NCBI GenBank assembly: GCA_905221605.1
Contig: CAJNDS010002489.1
Location: forward strand, 186,001-250,000
Length of the DNA stretch: 64,000 nucleotides
DNA from: Symbiodinium natans
Lineage: Eukaryota > Sar > Dinophyceae > Suessiales > Symbiodiniaceae
Reading direction: 5' to 3'
This document shows positions 11,170 through 22,250 of the stretch, piece by piece (the first letter of the stretch is position 1; each line of letters starts with the position of its first letter). The position numbers and the translations under genes are program-made. The notes beneath the pieces are model-generated. The model ran no database searches, had not been told where the DNA came from, and worked only from the letters and a program-made list of their open reading frames with translations.

Positions 11170-11564
11170 GGACTCCAGTGAAGCCATAAGCCCTGAGTCC
11201 TAAACCCTGAACCCTAGAAATCCCGTAGACCCGACAAAACCTGACAAGCCATTCCCGCTCGAGTGGAGCCTATGCAGTTCTTTTCTGCCGGCTCGTGGGC
11301 GAGACGACCTGAGTTGTCTGACATCATCTCGACGCATAACTTGATTTACTTGGAGGTCGTGCGAACTGCAAAAACAAAGTTCTAGCTACTTCTGCTGGGT
11401 AGCCCAGTAACCACTGTGCAATCAGGGTGCCACTGGGCTACCAAGTCTGGGAAATTTGGAATACGGCATACGGATATCCTACCAAGGCCGAGGGGCGAAG
11501 CAACTCTTCCACATTCTTGACTACGTCAACTCGCTTCGCCTGCTTGCAGATGTGATCGCACCGA
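11170..11564. other. No gene supported
   Basis: Unique-looking sequence with no frame longer than 60 codons. Confidence 0.4.
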
Positions 11565-11566
11565 TT

Positions 11567-11690
11567 TAAGGTTTAGGGGTTTAGGGGTTTAGGGGTTTAG
11601 GGGTTTAGGGGTTTAGGGGTGTAGGGGTTTAGGGGTTTAGGGGCTTAGGGGTTTAGGGGTTTAGGGGCTTAGGGGTTTAGGGGTTTAGGG
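11567..11690 (+). repeat. TTTAGGGG octamer array
   Basis: About 15 near-perfect 8-mers, not the 7-mer seen elsewhere. Similar arrays: 20534-20600 and 57487-57600. Confidence 0.9.
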
Positions 11691-11694
11691 CGTT

Positions 11695-12084
11695 GCATGA
11701 ACCATTCTTCGCTACAAACGCCAACCTTTTCTGCCTGTCAGCAGTACTTGTGAGCCTTTCTGAGGCCCAGCAGTCCTCTTACTTTTAACGCCCGCAAGAA
11801 CAGGAGCCACATTAAAACGCATGCATGTCAAGCCTCTCCTCTGTGAAGGGCTAGGGAAAGTCGAAACACCAACTCCCCATCTGCAACTAACTTCCGATGC
11901 TTGTTTGTGGCTTGAGACTCGAGGTGGTCCGTGTCTTAACTTTCCTAAAAGAGCTGCTTGCTAAACCCGAAACCCTTATCCCTGAACCCTAAACCCTAAA
12001 CCTGTGGTGCCATTTACACTGCTACCTTTGTATGTTTGCATCTGGGGCGCGCCACGGTTTCTTTCGCACCAGACTAAGCTCACA
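11695..12084. other. No gene supported
   Basis: Unique-looking sequence with stops in all frames and a few CCCTAAA words near 11975-12002. Confidence 0.4.
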
Positions 12085-12216
12085 CTACTTGAAGGCTTTC
12101 ATAGGGTTTTATAGGTCTAGGTAGGGTGTTAAGTAGGGAAACTATAGCCATAACGGGTTTTTCAACTTATGTAGGGCACTTATAACCCTACTTGAAACTA
12201 CCCATGAACCTTCAAG
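12085..12216. mobile_element. MITE family B copy
   Basis: Left arm degenerate (ACTACTTGAAGG); right arm AACTACCCATGAACCTTCAA. Confidence 0.7.
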
Positions 12217-12512
12217 AGCCATTGAACTGTGGGTTCAGAGACTTTCAAAGCTTGTGTCCACCGAGGTATGGGAATGCTTTAAACTCGTCCTAATGCAATC
12301 AATGACTTGGATTCGGGCTTTAATTCAGGGGAAGGTTGAGTGTCGTGGCACACGACTTCCTGGGTGCCCCAGATCACTTTGAACACAGTCCTCCGGGAAC
12401 TTTTTTGTTTGCCTGTGCTGTTCGAAGTTTAACTAGAACCGCCTCAATGAGTTTTCATGCTTGCGATTTCTCCGCATGAGGGCCAGCTCTTCCAGCAGAG
12501 CGACACCATCCA

Positions 12513-12593
12513 CACTAAACCCTAAACCCTGAACCCTAAACCCTAAACCCTAAACCCGAAACCCTAAACCGTAAACCCTACACCCTAAACCGC
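12513..12593 (-). repeat. CCCTAAA array
   Basis: About 11 heptamers with CCCTGAA, CCCGAAA and CCTACAC variants. The preceding 12217-12512 is unique with no gene supported. Confidence 0.85.
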
Positions 12594-12759
12594 ATGCCCG
12601 GCATCTTCCCAGTCTGCCGCGCCCCGCATGACAACCAGGCCTTCATAAATCCGAAACCCTAGCCCCGCGCTCTACAGCTGCAGGAGAGAAGGCACGATTC
12701 CATTCCCTCCCTGCTCCGCAGTACAGCTGACTTGCACTTTGCAGTGTGCTCCCCTCCCC

Positions 12760-12892
12760 CTACTACTAAGCCAACCCCTTACACCCTGATATTCAATATC
12801 CCCCATATACTGCGGTAGAACTATATCTAATGGGAGTTTGTAATATTAGTGGGTAGGGAGGATTTAGAATAAGGGGAAAGGGATTACTACCC
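12760..12892. mobile_element. MITE-like inverted repeat, family F
   Basis: CCCCTACTACTAAG and CAATATCCCCC on the left face TAATATTAGTGGGTAGG and AAGGGGAAAGGG on the right. A related structure lies at 21600-21800. Confidence 0.45.
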
Positions 12893-13061
12893 AAAACCCT
12901 AAACCCTAAGCTACCCTAAACTCTAAAGCCCTAAGCCCCAAGCCCTAAGCCCTACTGCGCCTTTTGCGCCAGTCCAAACAGATCCTGGCCTCCAAGTCGG
13001 CACACGTCGCTCGATGATGTTCTACGATGGCCTTGTACCTCGCCCAACTCGGAGCTGAATG

Positions 13062-13158
13062 GTTTAGGGTTTAGGGTTTAGTTTAGGGTTTAGGGTTTAG
13101 GGTTTAGGGTTTAGGGTTTAGGGTTTTGGGTTTGGGGTTTGGGGTTTTGGGTTTAGGG
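13062..13158 (+). repeat. TTTAGGG array
   Basis: About 13 heptamers ending in TTTGGGG variants. Confidence 0.85.
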
Positions 13159-13159
13159 A

Positions 13160-13688
13160 CAATTCAGGAAAGCAACTCCCCCTTCGAGCAAAAGACGCTT
13201 GCGTGGCGTGTTCTGCAGACATACGATATGCTCTTGTCAATATGTCCTTTGTAAAGATTCGGCTTTCGGCAGATGCGACAGGTCAGTGACAGAGCCTCCG
13301 TCGCAACCCTAAACCCTAAACCCTAAACCGGTCAGTTCCGAGGTGGGCCAGGTACAAGACCATCGTAGAACATCATCGAGCGAAGGTTGTGAGGACAAAT
13401 GCCTACTGACTCTGCTCTGCTTGTGGAGCCTGATGCCAAAAGGATGTGCTTCAAAAGCCTCGTGCGTTTAGCAGACTTAGCGGTTTAGGGTTTAGGGTTT
13501 AGGGTTTAGAGATTTGGCGCATGTGTACCCCCCTCTTCACTGGCCGTTAGCTGGTGAGCCTGACATGGTAGTCTGGTTGGAGTCGTAGAAGCAAACAGTC
13601 AGGCGCCGCCCAGCCGCTGACAAACGACCCTACCCTCAAAACACTAAAAACTTTCGAGCAACAGGGTTTGAGGCTGCCAGCACACGCC
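13160..13688. other. No gene supported
   Basis: Unique-looking sequence holding short telomeric patches of both orientations at 13308-13330 and 13482-13508. Confidence 0.4.
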
Positions 13689-13689
13689 C

Positions 13690-13767
13690 CAAACCCTAAA
13701 CCCTAAACCCTAAACCCTAAACCCTAAACCCTAAACCCTAAACCCTAAACCCTAAACCCTAAACCCT
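13690..13767 (-). repeat. CCCTAAA array
   Basis: Eleven near-perfect heptamers, 90 bp left of the repeat island. Confidence 0.9.
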
Positions 13768-13939
13768 CTCCAAACGGGGCATCCGCTGACAAGCGGACTA
13801 GAGGCACCCGAGCCAGACACCCGAGGCAAGAGCAAGAATCTCACATGTCCTACCCTGTATGTATATATATATATGTAGAGGTATATATATATATAGATAT
13901 GGTACCCCCCCCCCCCCATGGACCTACCTTTTTTTTGAA

Positions 13940-15750
13940 ACCTCGGCTTGACCGATGTTTCAAAAAAGGGTGGCTTCTCCAAAACATTGGTTTTACCAAT
14001 GTTTTTGAACCCCTACCTTCAAAAAACATTGGTTTTGCCGATGTTTTTTGAGCCCATGCTCACGAAACATCGCAAAAACCAATAAAAACCATAAAAAACC
14101 ATGATTTTCCAAACTACGGGCTTGGGTCTCCGAGTAGTTTGAAAAATCATGGTTTTTATGGTTTTTATTGGTTTTTGCGATGTTTCCTGAGCAGGGGCTC
14201 CAAAAACATTGGTTTTACCGATGTTTTTTGAAGGTGGCCTCTCCAAAACATTGGTTTTACCAATGTTTTTGAACCCCTACCTTCAAAAAACATTGGTTTT
14301 ACCGATGTTTTTTTGAGCCCATGCTCACGAAACATCGCAATTTTCCAATAAAAACCATGAAAACCATGATTTTCCAAACTATGGGCTTGGGTCTCCGAGT
14401 AGTTTGAAAAATCATGGTTTTTATGGTTTTTATTGGTTTTTGCGATGTTTCCTGAGCAGGGGCTCCATAAACATTGGTTTTACCGATGTTTTTTGAAGGT
14501 GGCCTCTCCAAAACATTGGTTTTACCAATGTTTTTGAACCCCTACCTTCAAAAAAACATTGGTTTTACCGATGTTTTTTTGAGCCCATGCTCACGAAACA
14601 TCGCAATTTTCCAATAAAAACCATAAAAACCATGATTTTCCAAACTATGGGCTTGGGTCTCCGAGTAGTTTGAAAAATCATGGTTTTTATGGTTTTTATT
14701 TGTTTTTGCGATGTTTCCTGAGCAGGGGCTCCATAAACATTGGTTTTACCGATGTTTTTTGAAGGTGGCCTCTCCAAAACATTGGTGTTACTGATGTTTT
14801 TGAACCCCTACCTTCAAAAAAACATTGGTTTTACCGATGTTTTTTTGAGCCCATGCTCACGAAACATCGCAATTTTCCAATAAAAACCATGAAAACCATG
14901 ATTTTCCAAACTATGGGCTTGGGTCTCCGAGTAGTTTGAAAAATCATGGTTTTTATGGTTTTTATTGGTTTTTGCGATGTTTCCTGAGCAGGGGCTCCAT
15001 AAACATTGGTTTTACCGATGTTTTTTGAAGGTGGCCTCTCCAAAACATTGGTGTTACCGATGTTTTTGAACCCCTACCTTCAAAAAAACATTGGTTTTAC
15101 CGATGTTTTTTTGAGCCCATGCTCACGAAACATCGCAAAAACCAATAAAAACCATAAAAACCATGATTTTCCAAACTATGGGCTTGGGTCTCCGAGTAGT
15201 TTGAAAAATCATGGTTTTTATGGTTTTTATTGGTTTTTGCGATGTTTCCTGAGCAGGGGCTCCAAAAACATTGGTTTTACCGATGGTTTTTGAAGGTGGC
15301 ATCTCCAAAACATTGGCTTTACCAATGTTTTTGAACCCCTACCTTCAAAAAACATTGGTTTTACCGATGTTTTTTGAGCCCATGCTCACGAAACATCGCA
15401 ATTTTCCAATAAAAACCATAAAAACCATGATTTTCCAAACTATGGGCTTGGGTCTCCGAGTAGTTTGAAAAATCATGGTTTTTATGGTTGTTATTGGTTT
15501 TTGCGATGTTTCCTGAGCAGGGGCTCCAAAAACATTGGTTTTACCGATGTTTTTTGAAGGTGGCCTCTCCAAAACATTGGTGTTACCGATGTTTTTGAAC
15601 CCCTACCTTTAAAAAAACATTGGTTTTACCGATGTTTTTTGAGCCCATGCTCACGAAACATCGCAAAAACCAATAAAAAACCATAAACACCATGATTTTC
15701 CAAACTATGGGCTTGGGTCTCCGAGTAGTTTGAAAAATCATGGTTTTTAT
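13940..15750. repeat. 265-bp tandem repeats, about 6.8 copies, each with a long hairpin
   Basis: The marker GAACCCCTACCTT recurs at 14007, 14271, 14536, 14802, 15068, 15333 and 15597, spacing 264-266 bp. Each unit has an inverted repeat with arms of about 55-60 nt (for example 14065-14188): GAAACATCGCAAAAACC on the left, GGTTTTTGCGATGTTTC on the right, loop near GGGCTTGGGTCTCCG. A second smaller inverted motif, ACATTGGTTTTACCGATGT, occurs up to three times per unit. Some units replace GCAAAAACC by GCAATTTTCC in the left arm, so arm pairing is imperfect there. Confidence 0.9.
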
Positions 15751-15756
15751 CCTCTA

Positions 15757-17700
15757 ACATCCTACTAAACTAGTATGAGCCTAATCCAATAGGAATCCCT
15801 TCAAATCAATGAGAATCCTACGCGAATCCCAGTAACATGCATAAGAATCCTACCTTATTAAATTGGTAGGAGCCTTAGGGCGTGATGTCTTAAGATATGT
15901 TGCTAAGGTACAGTGTTAGGATAGATGTTAGGACTTGCTTATCGGGGGATGATTGTTTGAGATATCGTAGCTAAGGTAGTGTTTTTAGGACAGATGTCAT
16001 GTCTTGGCGTATTGGGGCGTGATTGATTGTAAGGAGGTTTTGGTACTCTCCCAACATTTTCGTAGAATTAATAGGATTAGTAGGAATCCTATTAAACTGA
16101 AGAGGAACCCTACTCAAATTAATAGGAACCAATCGGACTCCTATAAGAAATAACGTGAACCTTTAGACAAACCGATTAAAATGAACATGAGCCTAAACCA
16201 ACAGGAATCCCTTGAAAGTGAATGAGATCCCTTTAATATTAACACGAACCCCATTAACATGAATAAGAGTCTGATTAAAATTGATAGGACTCTTATTACA
16301 GAAAATAGGGGCCTTATTAGTAATTAGGAACCCTATGAAACTTTATTGGGATCCTATGAAAGTAAATAGGAATCCTCTATTGAATTATCGGGACCGGACA
16401 ACAGTTAATAGGAAGCCTATTAAAATGAATAGGAACCTTAACAAGTTGGAAACAACCCGGGTTACAAGTCACAGGAATCCTATCCAAACGAGAAGGAATC
16501 TTTCTAAATCAATAGGAACCAATAGGCCTTCAAAACAATAGAATCCTTTAACAAGAACTGATAGGAATCCTACTAAACTAGTATGAGCCTAATCCAATAG
16601 GAATCCTTTAAAATTAATGCGAATCCTATGCGAATCCCAGTAACATGCATAAGAATCCTGTTGAAATTGATAGGAACCTTATTAAATTGGTAGGAGCCTT
16701 AGGGCGTGATGTCTTAAGATATGTTGCTAAGGTACAGGTTTAGTATAGATATTAGGTCTTGCTTATCGGGGGATGACTGTTTGAGATATCGTAGCTAAGG
16801 TAGTGTTTTGAGGACAGATGTCATGTCTTGCGTATTGGGGCGTGATTGATTGTAAGGAGGTTTTGGTACTCTCCCAACATTTTCGTAGAATTAATAGGAT
16901 TAGTAGGAATCCTATTAAACTGAAGAGGAACCCTACTCAAATTAATAGGAACCAATCGGACTCCTATAAGAAATAACGTGAACCTTTAGACAAACCGATT
17001 AAAATGAACATGAGCCTAAACCAACAGGAATCCCTTGAAAGTGAATGAGATCCCTTTAATATTAACACGAACCCCATTAACATGAATAAGAATCTGATTA
17101 AAATTGATAGGACTCTTATTACAGAAAATAGGGGCCTTATTAATAATTAGGAACCCTATGAAACTTTATTGGGATCCTATGAAAGTAAATAGGAATCCTC
17201 TATTGAATTATCGGGACCGGACAACAGTTAATAGGAAGCCTATTAAAATGAATAGGAACATTAACAAGTTGGAAACAACCCGGGTTACAAGTCACAGGAA
17301 TCCTATTAAAACGAGAAGGAATCTTTCTAAATCAATAGGAACCAATAGGCCTTCAAAACAATAGAATCCTTTAACAAGAACTGATAGGAATCCTACTAAA
17401 CTAGTATGAGCCTAATCCAATAGGAATCCTTTAAAATTAATGCGAATCCTATGCGAATCCCAGTAACATGCATAAGAATCCTGTTGAAATTGATAGGAAC
17501 CTTATTAAATTGGTAGGAGCCTTAGGGCGTGATGTCTTAAGATATGTTGCTAAGGTACAGGTTTAGTATAGATATTAGGTCTTGCTTATCGGGGGATGAC
17601 TGTTTGAGATATCGTACCTAAGGTAGTGTTTTTAGGACAGATGTCATGTCTTGCGTATTGGGGCGTGATTGATTATAAGGAGGTTTTGGTACTCCCTCGA
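15757..17700 (+). repeat. 823-bp tandem repeats, about 2.4 copies
   Basis: Matching points lie at 16281 and 17104 (offset 823), and TAAACTAGTATGAGCCTAAT recurs near 15762, 16573 and 17397. Copies are almost identical. Each unit is built from degenerate short words (TAGGAATCC, TATTAAA and similar every 25-30 bp) plus a distinct part with GATGTCTTAAGATATGTTGC and TTGATTGTAAGGAGGTTTTG. Confidence 0.88.
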
Positions 17701-17779
17701 GATTTTGCAGGATTCGAGTTTGTTGCTTGGTACTACCTCGAGAAATGGTGGCTGGGAGAGAGCCTCAGATCACGAAAAT

Positions 17780-18015
17780 CATGGCAAACATTGGTTTTAC
17801 CCATGTTTTTGAAGGATGGAGCCCGAAAACATCGGCAAAACCAATGTTATCCATAAAATCCATGGTTTTCAAACCATGTGGCTGGGAGCACCCAATTCAC
17901 GGATAATTGGTTTTACCAATGTTTTTGAAGGATGGAGCCCGAAAACATCGGCAAAACAAATGTTATCCATAAAACCCATGGTTTTCAAACCATGTGGCTT
18001 AGACCGCGAAATTCA
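17780..18015. repeat. Two copies of a 120-bp unit related to the 265-bp hairpin repeats
   Basis: ACATTGGTTTTACCCATGTT, then GAAGGATGGAGCCCGAAAAC recurs once more about 120 bp on. The motif is the same ACATTGGTTTTACC family as in 13.9-15.7 kb, so the 823-bp block sits between two related hairpin blocks. Confidence 0.75.
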
Positions 18016-18081
18016 TGGATAAAAACAAAGGAAATTGGTAGGTCCATGGGGGGGGGGGTAGCATATATATATATATATAGA

Positions 18082-18600
18082 CTAATATTGGAAACAAATC
18101 CTACTATGCAAGAACTGATTTGCAACATATAACTGATGCTATGAGAATCTCAGAGAGCAAATTACGCATAATGAGTACTAATCAGAACATGGAACAATTG
18201 TGTATATATATATATATGTATGCACACATACTTTCAAAAGACGAATACGACGAAGTACAACTCGTATTGTCACCTGAAACCTCAAGGTCGGAGTCGTACC
18301 TCATGAGCGTGTCCATCTCTTGCTTTATCGTCTTTTCCGCCTTGCATGAAGTGGGGTTAGGGTTTCAGGGCTTCGACTCTCGCACTTGCTCGCGGCAGGC
18401 AAGGCTTCGGAATCCTCGGAACGATCCACCACCTGACACCGAATCTGACATCTGAGCTCCTTTGACAAACCTTTAACCGGTTGCGGTTTCTGCAAGCGCT
18501 CTCTGCAACAGCAGGCTCCATGTGAGTGCGACTAGCCAGGCAACCCCCACCCCATGCGTCAAAGGGCAGCCCTACGCTTACCGTTCCAGGGTTTTACTGG
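18082..18600. other. No gene supported right of the repeat island
   Basis: A 111-codon frame (18120-18455) starts in (TA)n-containing sequence at 18198-18217. No domain recognised. Confidence 0.35.
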
Positions 18601-18611
18601 CGCCTTAACAA

Positions 18612-18696
18612 TTAGAAGAGGGTTTTGGGGCGGGTTATTATAGTGTATTTTTATAGGGACCATGGGGGGATATGACTAGTAATTATTCCGACCCCG
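18612..18696 (+). mobile_element. MITE family D copy
   Basis: GAAGAGGGTTTTGGGG, TTATTATAGTG, TAGGGACCAT and TAGTAATTATTCCGACCCC, in the same order as 34866-34966. Confidence 0.7.
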
Positions 18697-18918
18697 ACAT
18701 CATCATCTTTCTTTTTGCCACCTGCCTAGCACCCTCGCACCCCACCGCGGGACTTTTGAGTTTTGGGTAAAGGGGGCATGTCTTTCTCTTCGCGCCCTCA
18801 CATTGGTTGGCTCATTCGCTTACTATCTTGCTTCTTCGTGCATGGGCTGATTTGCTCGTTTTGCTTGCCCCTCTTCTGCCACCATTCATATCTGCTGTAC
18901 TGCTTCATTTCACATTCA

Positions 18919-19065
18919 CATATGGGAGCTTACGAAAATAGGGGACCCCCAATTTAGATCCCCAAATAGTAGGACCCCCTGTTGATAAGGACCCTAACAA
19001 GGTACCCCTAAACCCTAAACCCTAAACCCTAAACCCTAAACCCCTATGTTCGGAAAACCCCATAT
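18919..19065 (+). mobile_element. MITE family A, copy 3, split by a CCCTAAA array
   Basis: Left end CATATGGGAGCTTACGAAAA, right end TGTTCGGAAAACCCCATAT. Where copy 2 reads ACCCCTAATTTCGG, this copy reads ACCCCTAAA followed by about five heptamers and then CCCCTATGTTCGG. Confidence 0.8.
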
Positions 19066-19353
19066 ACAGGTACCCCCTGCACCTCCTCACCCTCCTGCTG
19101 GGCATCTTGGCGTCGCTTCCAGGCTTCTTTCCTGCAGCTTTTCTGAACCCTAAACCCTACGCGCCTAAACCCTAAGCCCTAAGCCCTAAACCCTAAACGC
19201 TAAACCACCAAAATCCTCATTGAAGCAAGGCAAGGAGCAGGGCTGAGAGCAATTTCGAGTACTGTCCATAGAGGTTGTCCGTATATGTCCTTGGATCGGC
19301 TTTAGGCTTTAGGGTTTAGGGTTTAGGGTTCAGGAGTTTAGGATTTAGGGTTT

Positions 19354-19450
19354 GATATCGGGGTCGAGATACTTACTAATAGTATTCCCTTATGGTCCCT
19401 TTGTAATTGTACTACAATAACCCCCCCCCCCCCAAAGTTCCTATTCGAAT
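19354..19450 (-). mobile_element. MITE family D copy, inverted
   Basis: ATATCGGGGTCGAG, TAATAGTATTCCCTTATGGT, a run of C, then TCCTATTCGAATTATT: the complement order of the family D consensus. Confidence 0.7.
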
Positions 19451-20533
19451 TATTTCGCGTTTAGGGTTTAGGGTTTAGGGTGTAGGGGTTTCGGGGTGTA
19501 GGGTTTTAGGGCTTCACAAGAAGTGCAGCGCGAGGGTCTTCAGCTCCTTCACGATGCAAGGCTCTTTAGTACCCTGAGCAGGGCAGCAGTTTAGGGTTTA
19601 GGGTTTAGGGTTTAGGGTTTAGGGAGTTTACCGAAGAAGCTGGCAACATCCGCGCAAAGTCCTAATACAGAGGCCTTCTTTTCGTAATCGGAGAGCTCTT
19701 CGGCAAGGACTTTGATCTCTTCCTTGTCACTGTCACCTCTGGCTCGTCGCAAGCAAAGCGAACCATAAGATGGGCATGTTTAGACACATTGTGCTATGCT
19801 TTGTGGATTCTTTAGCCGCCTAATCAATTGACTTTAGTTTCGAGCTCTACATCCTCTACAGGCAGTATGCGGAAGAGCGTCGTCTCACACATCGCAGGGG
19901 GTGTGAAGGGAAGGGCAAGAAATTTGCACCCTTATGTCGGCTAAGGCTTCAGTACCTGGGCCCTGTCTTAATTTGCCTCTTCCGAATGGGGAGTCCAGGG
20001 TCAACATTTTCGGAACCTCCTGCACCTTGCGAACGTGCCCTGCTACACGCAAGCTTTCTGCCAAAAGCTTTCCGTTCTGATTTTGAAGAGTGGGTGGCTG
20101 GTTCCAATCTCGGTAAGAGTGTCGTCGCTCCTCCTATGCCCTTCTTGCAATAGTCATCAAGACACCGCCCGGAAGGTGCCCCCAAAGGTGCCCAGCAGAG
20201 ACCAAAGACCCAGGGCTAATTGTGCCCATGACATCAGTGACTCATCAGTCACTAGATCACGTAAGAAAACTCCTGGAGTACTCGGCAAAAAACCCTAAAC
20301 CCTAAAACCCAAAACCCTGAACCGTAACCCTAAACAGGCCCTAAACCCTAAACCCTAAATTTTAGGGCTTCCGTGTCCCCATCTACCGAAAGTTAGCCTT
20401 GCCAGTTCCATTGCTTTGCCAGCTCGGATTCAACTCCAACTCTCAGCGGTAGCCCACACTTGCGGATCCCTAAGCCCTTTTGCAACGGGCTTTCGGTCAC
20501 CGCCCGGCTAGATCCTAGATCCCTAAACCTCAT
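19451..20533. other. No gene supported
   Basis: Short TTTAGGG arrays at 19458-19510 and 19590-19625, and a CCCTAAA patch at 20289-20360. Frames up to 87 codons on both strands near 20.0-20.3 kb, none recognised. Confidence 0.4.
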
Positions 20534-20600
20534 TAGGGTTTAGGGTTTAGGGGTTTAGGGGTTTAGGGGTTTAGGGGTTTAGGGGTTTAGGGGTTTAGAA
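20534..20600 (+). repeat. TTTAGGGG octamer array
   Basis: Seven to eight 8-mers. Confidence 0.85.
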
Positions 20601-20937
20601 ACCCTGACATATGGACTCGGACATTGGCCACACCAATTATGACCGGTTCAGACCAAGGCGCTGCAGACATGGTCGTTGAGGAACGACAGCAATGTCTTGC
20701 CGTTGGGCTTGTACGTCTCGTACAACTTCTCCTCTAGAAACCTTGGGGGCGCCACACAGCAAATGATCCGAACCCACCTGCACGACGCGGATAGCAAGTA
20801 CTCATGATGGCATCGCAACCCTCTTGCTTGGCACCTGTTACGTCGAGATATCTACAGCACTATTTGGGAACTCTGCCAATGCTCGCCAGAGAGCCTGCAT
20901 GTTCTGAGCACTACGCTGACACTCCTTCCTGCAACCT

Positions 20938-21078
20938 CTACTTGGAGGTTCATGGGCAGTTATAAGGAAAGTTAAAACTAGGAGAACTTAACTTATGACC
21001 ACACATAGGGCACTCATAACCCTCTCTCTCACAGGCACTCACAACCCTACTTCTAATTACCCATGAACCTCCAGGTAG
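20938..21078. mobile_element. MITE family B copy
   Basis: CTACTTGGAGGTTCATGGGC and CCCATGAACCTCCAGGTAG. The flanks share ACACTCCTTCCT (20920-20931 and 21078-21089), though seven bases intervene on the left. Confidence 0.8.
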
Positions 21079-21599
21079 ACACTCCTTCCTTTATCGGATG
21101 CGACATAGCGTGACCTGAGCCTCCGCAGCTTTTGCAGCCCGGGCGCTTCACCACGTCGAAGCCGATTGCATTTCCGAGTAGCTTGTGTCCGGTATTGGCC
21201 ATGTTGCCAATTCTGAGGATCCTCTTCAGCCGCCGACATGTCGTGTGCAACAAACTGCTTGTCCAACAACTGTGTTCCTCGTGCATGATAGACCTGGCAA
21301 GCGAAGCTGAGACAGGCCGTGGGGCAGCCTGCGCATGATCTTCTCGAAAGCTGTGCATGACAGTACGGCCTCAGACCGGCAACCAAATCCGCCGCGAATG
21401 AACGGAGCCGTGGCGAATGGAACTGTTGTACACGAACCTTACTTCCGGGATGTATTGCAAAAACTCTTCCAAAGAAACATGCGCTCACAGAACTAGTAAA
21501 ACGTGCTAATGTCCGTAGTATGCCATAGTGCACGGTGTTGGCGACAGCGCTGGGTCCTCTTTGAAGAACTAAGCCTCTCCCCCTGAGATTAAACCCACC

Positions 21600-21800
21600 C
21601 CTACCGCCTAACATTAAATACCCCCTCCCCCCCAGATACCCTAATACAATTTTAACTACAATATCTATAATCGGGGTATTTAATATTAGGGGGTAGTGGG
21701 GGGCCAGATACCCTAATACAATTATCTATAATATCTATAATAAGGGGTACTTAATATTAGGGGGTAGTGGGGGGGGGGTTTAACATTCAGAGGGAGGGGG
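21600..21800. mobile_element. Nested inverted-repeat element, family F
   Basis: TTAAATACCCCCTCCCCCCC faces GGGGGTAGTGGGGGG twice. The internal segment AGATACCCTAATACAATT is duplicated at about 21635 and 21704, so the element carries a duplication. Confidence 0.6.
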
Positions 21801-22087
21801 ATTATTTCAGAGAACACGCTGGCGCTTCGAGCTGCTTCCACCGGCTTCGCGACATACTCGATGTGCTGCTCGGTTTCTTTAAACCTCACGGGTTTAGGGC
21901 TTCGGGGGTTTAGGGTTTAGGGCTAGGGTTTAGGGCTTAGAGGGTTTAGGACTTAGAGGGTTTAGGGTTGAGGGCTTAAGAAACCTGATCTGTGGTGCTG
22001 CAGGAAGCGTGGACCGTTTTCGCTCCCCCCAACGACATGGCACTCTAACAACGGGCCCAATGACGGTAAGAGTTGCTCATATGTATG

Positions 22088-22250
22088 CACGCATATGTAT
22101 ATAATATATACGGCCTATGTACATATATATATATATAAACAAAAAACAAATAGGTGTGTGTATATATATATATATATACATGTATACTCATCTTTGATAT
22201 ACATGCATGTACTATGCATGTGTCTGGGCATGCGTGCGTGCACGCGTGTG
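22088..22250. repeat. AT/ATGC-rich simple sequence
   Basis: TATATA runs at about 22121-22136 and 22160-22178, then TGCATGT/GCGTGC words. The frames across it (about 80-116 codons) are repeat-driven. Confidence 0.8.

Larger units (their letters stand above)
13856..18080. mobile_element. 4.2-kb repeat island bounded by an inverted end sequence
   Basis: The left edge (13861-13928) reads (TA)n, GGTA, a run of C, then CATGGACCTACC. The right edge (18037-18078) reads GGTAGGTCCATG, a run of G, TA, GC, then (AT)n: the inverse of the left edge over about 40 bp. Between them lie three blocks: 265-bp tandem units, 823-bp tandem units, and a short block related to the first. No transposase-like frame was found; the open frames in the tandem units repeat with them and look non-coding. 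Confidence 0.6.

Noticed and set aside
13940..15572. Series of 60-75-codon minus-strand frames in the hairpin units
   Set aside because: They repeat with the 265-bp unit, change frame with indels, and arise because the AT-rich hairpin lacks stops. No domain.
16281..17364. Pair of 86-codon plus-strand frames in the 823-bp units
   Set aside because: Same repeat artefact: Arg/Asn/Pro-rich readings of TAGGAATCC words.
13940..17700. CRISPR array
   Set aside because: Units are far too long, have no short unique spacers, and the organism appears eukaryotic.
21053..21614. 185-codon minus-strand frame, with a fragment briefly considered similar to a xanthine-dehydrogenase GGFG region
   Set aside because: The suggestive words lie in a different frame from the long ORF, the match is only a few residues, and one end runs into a family B MITE.
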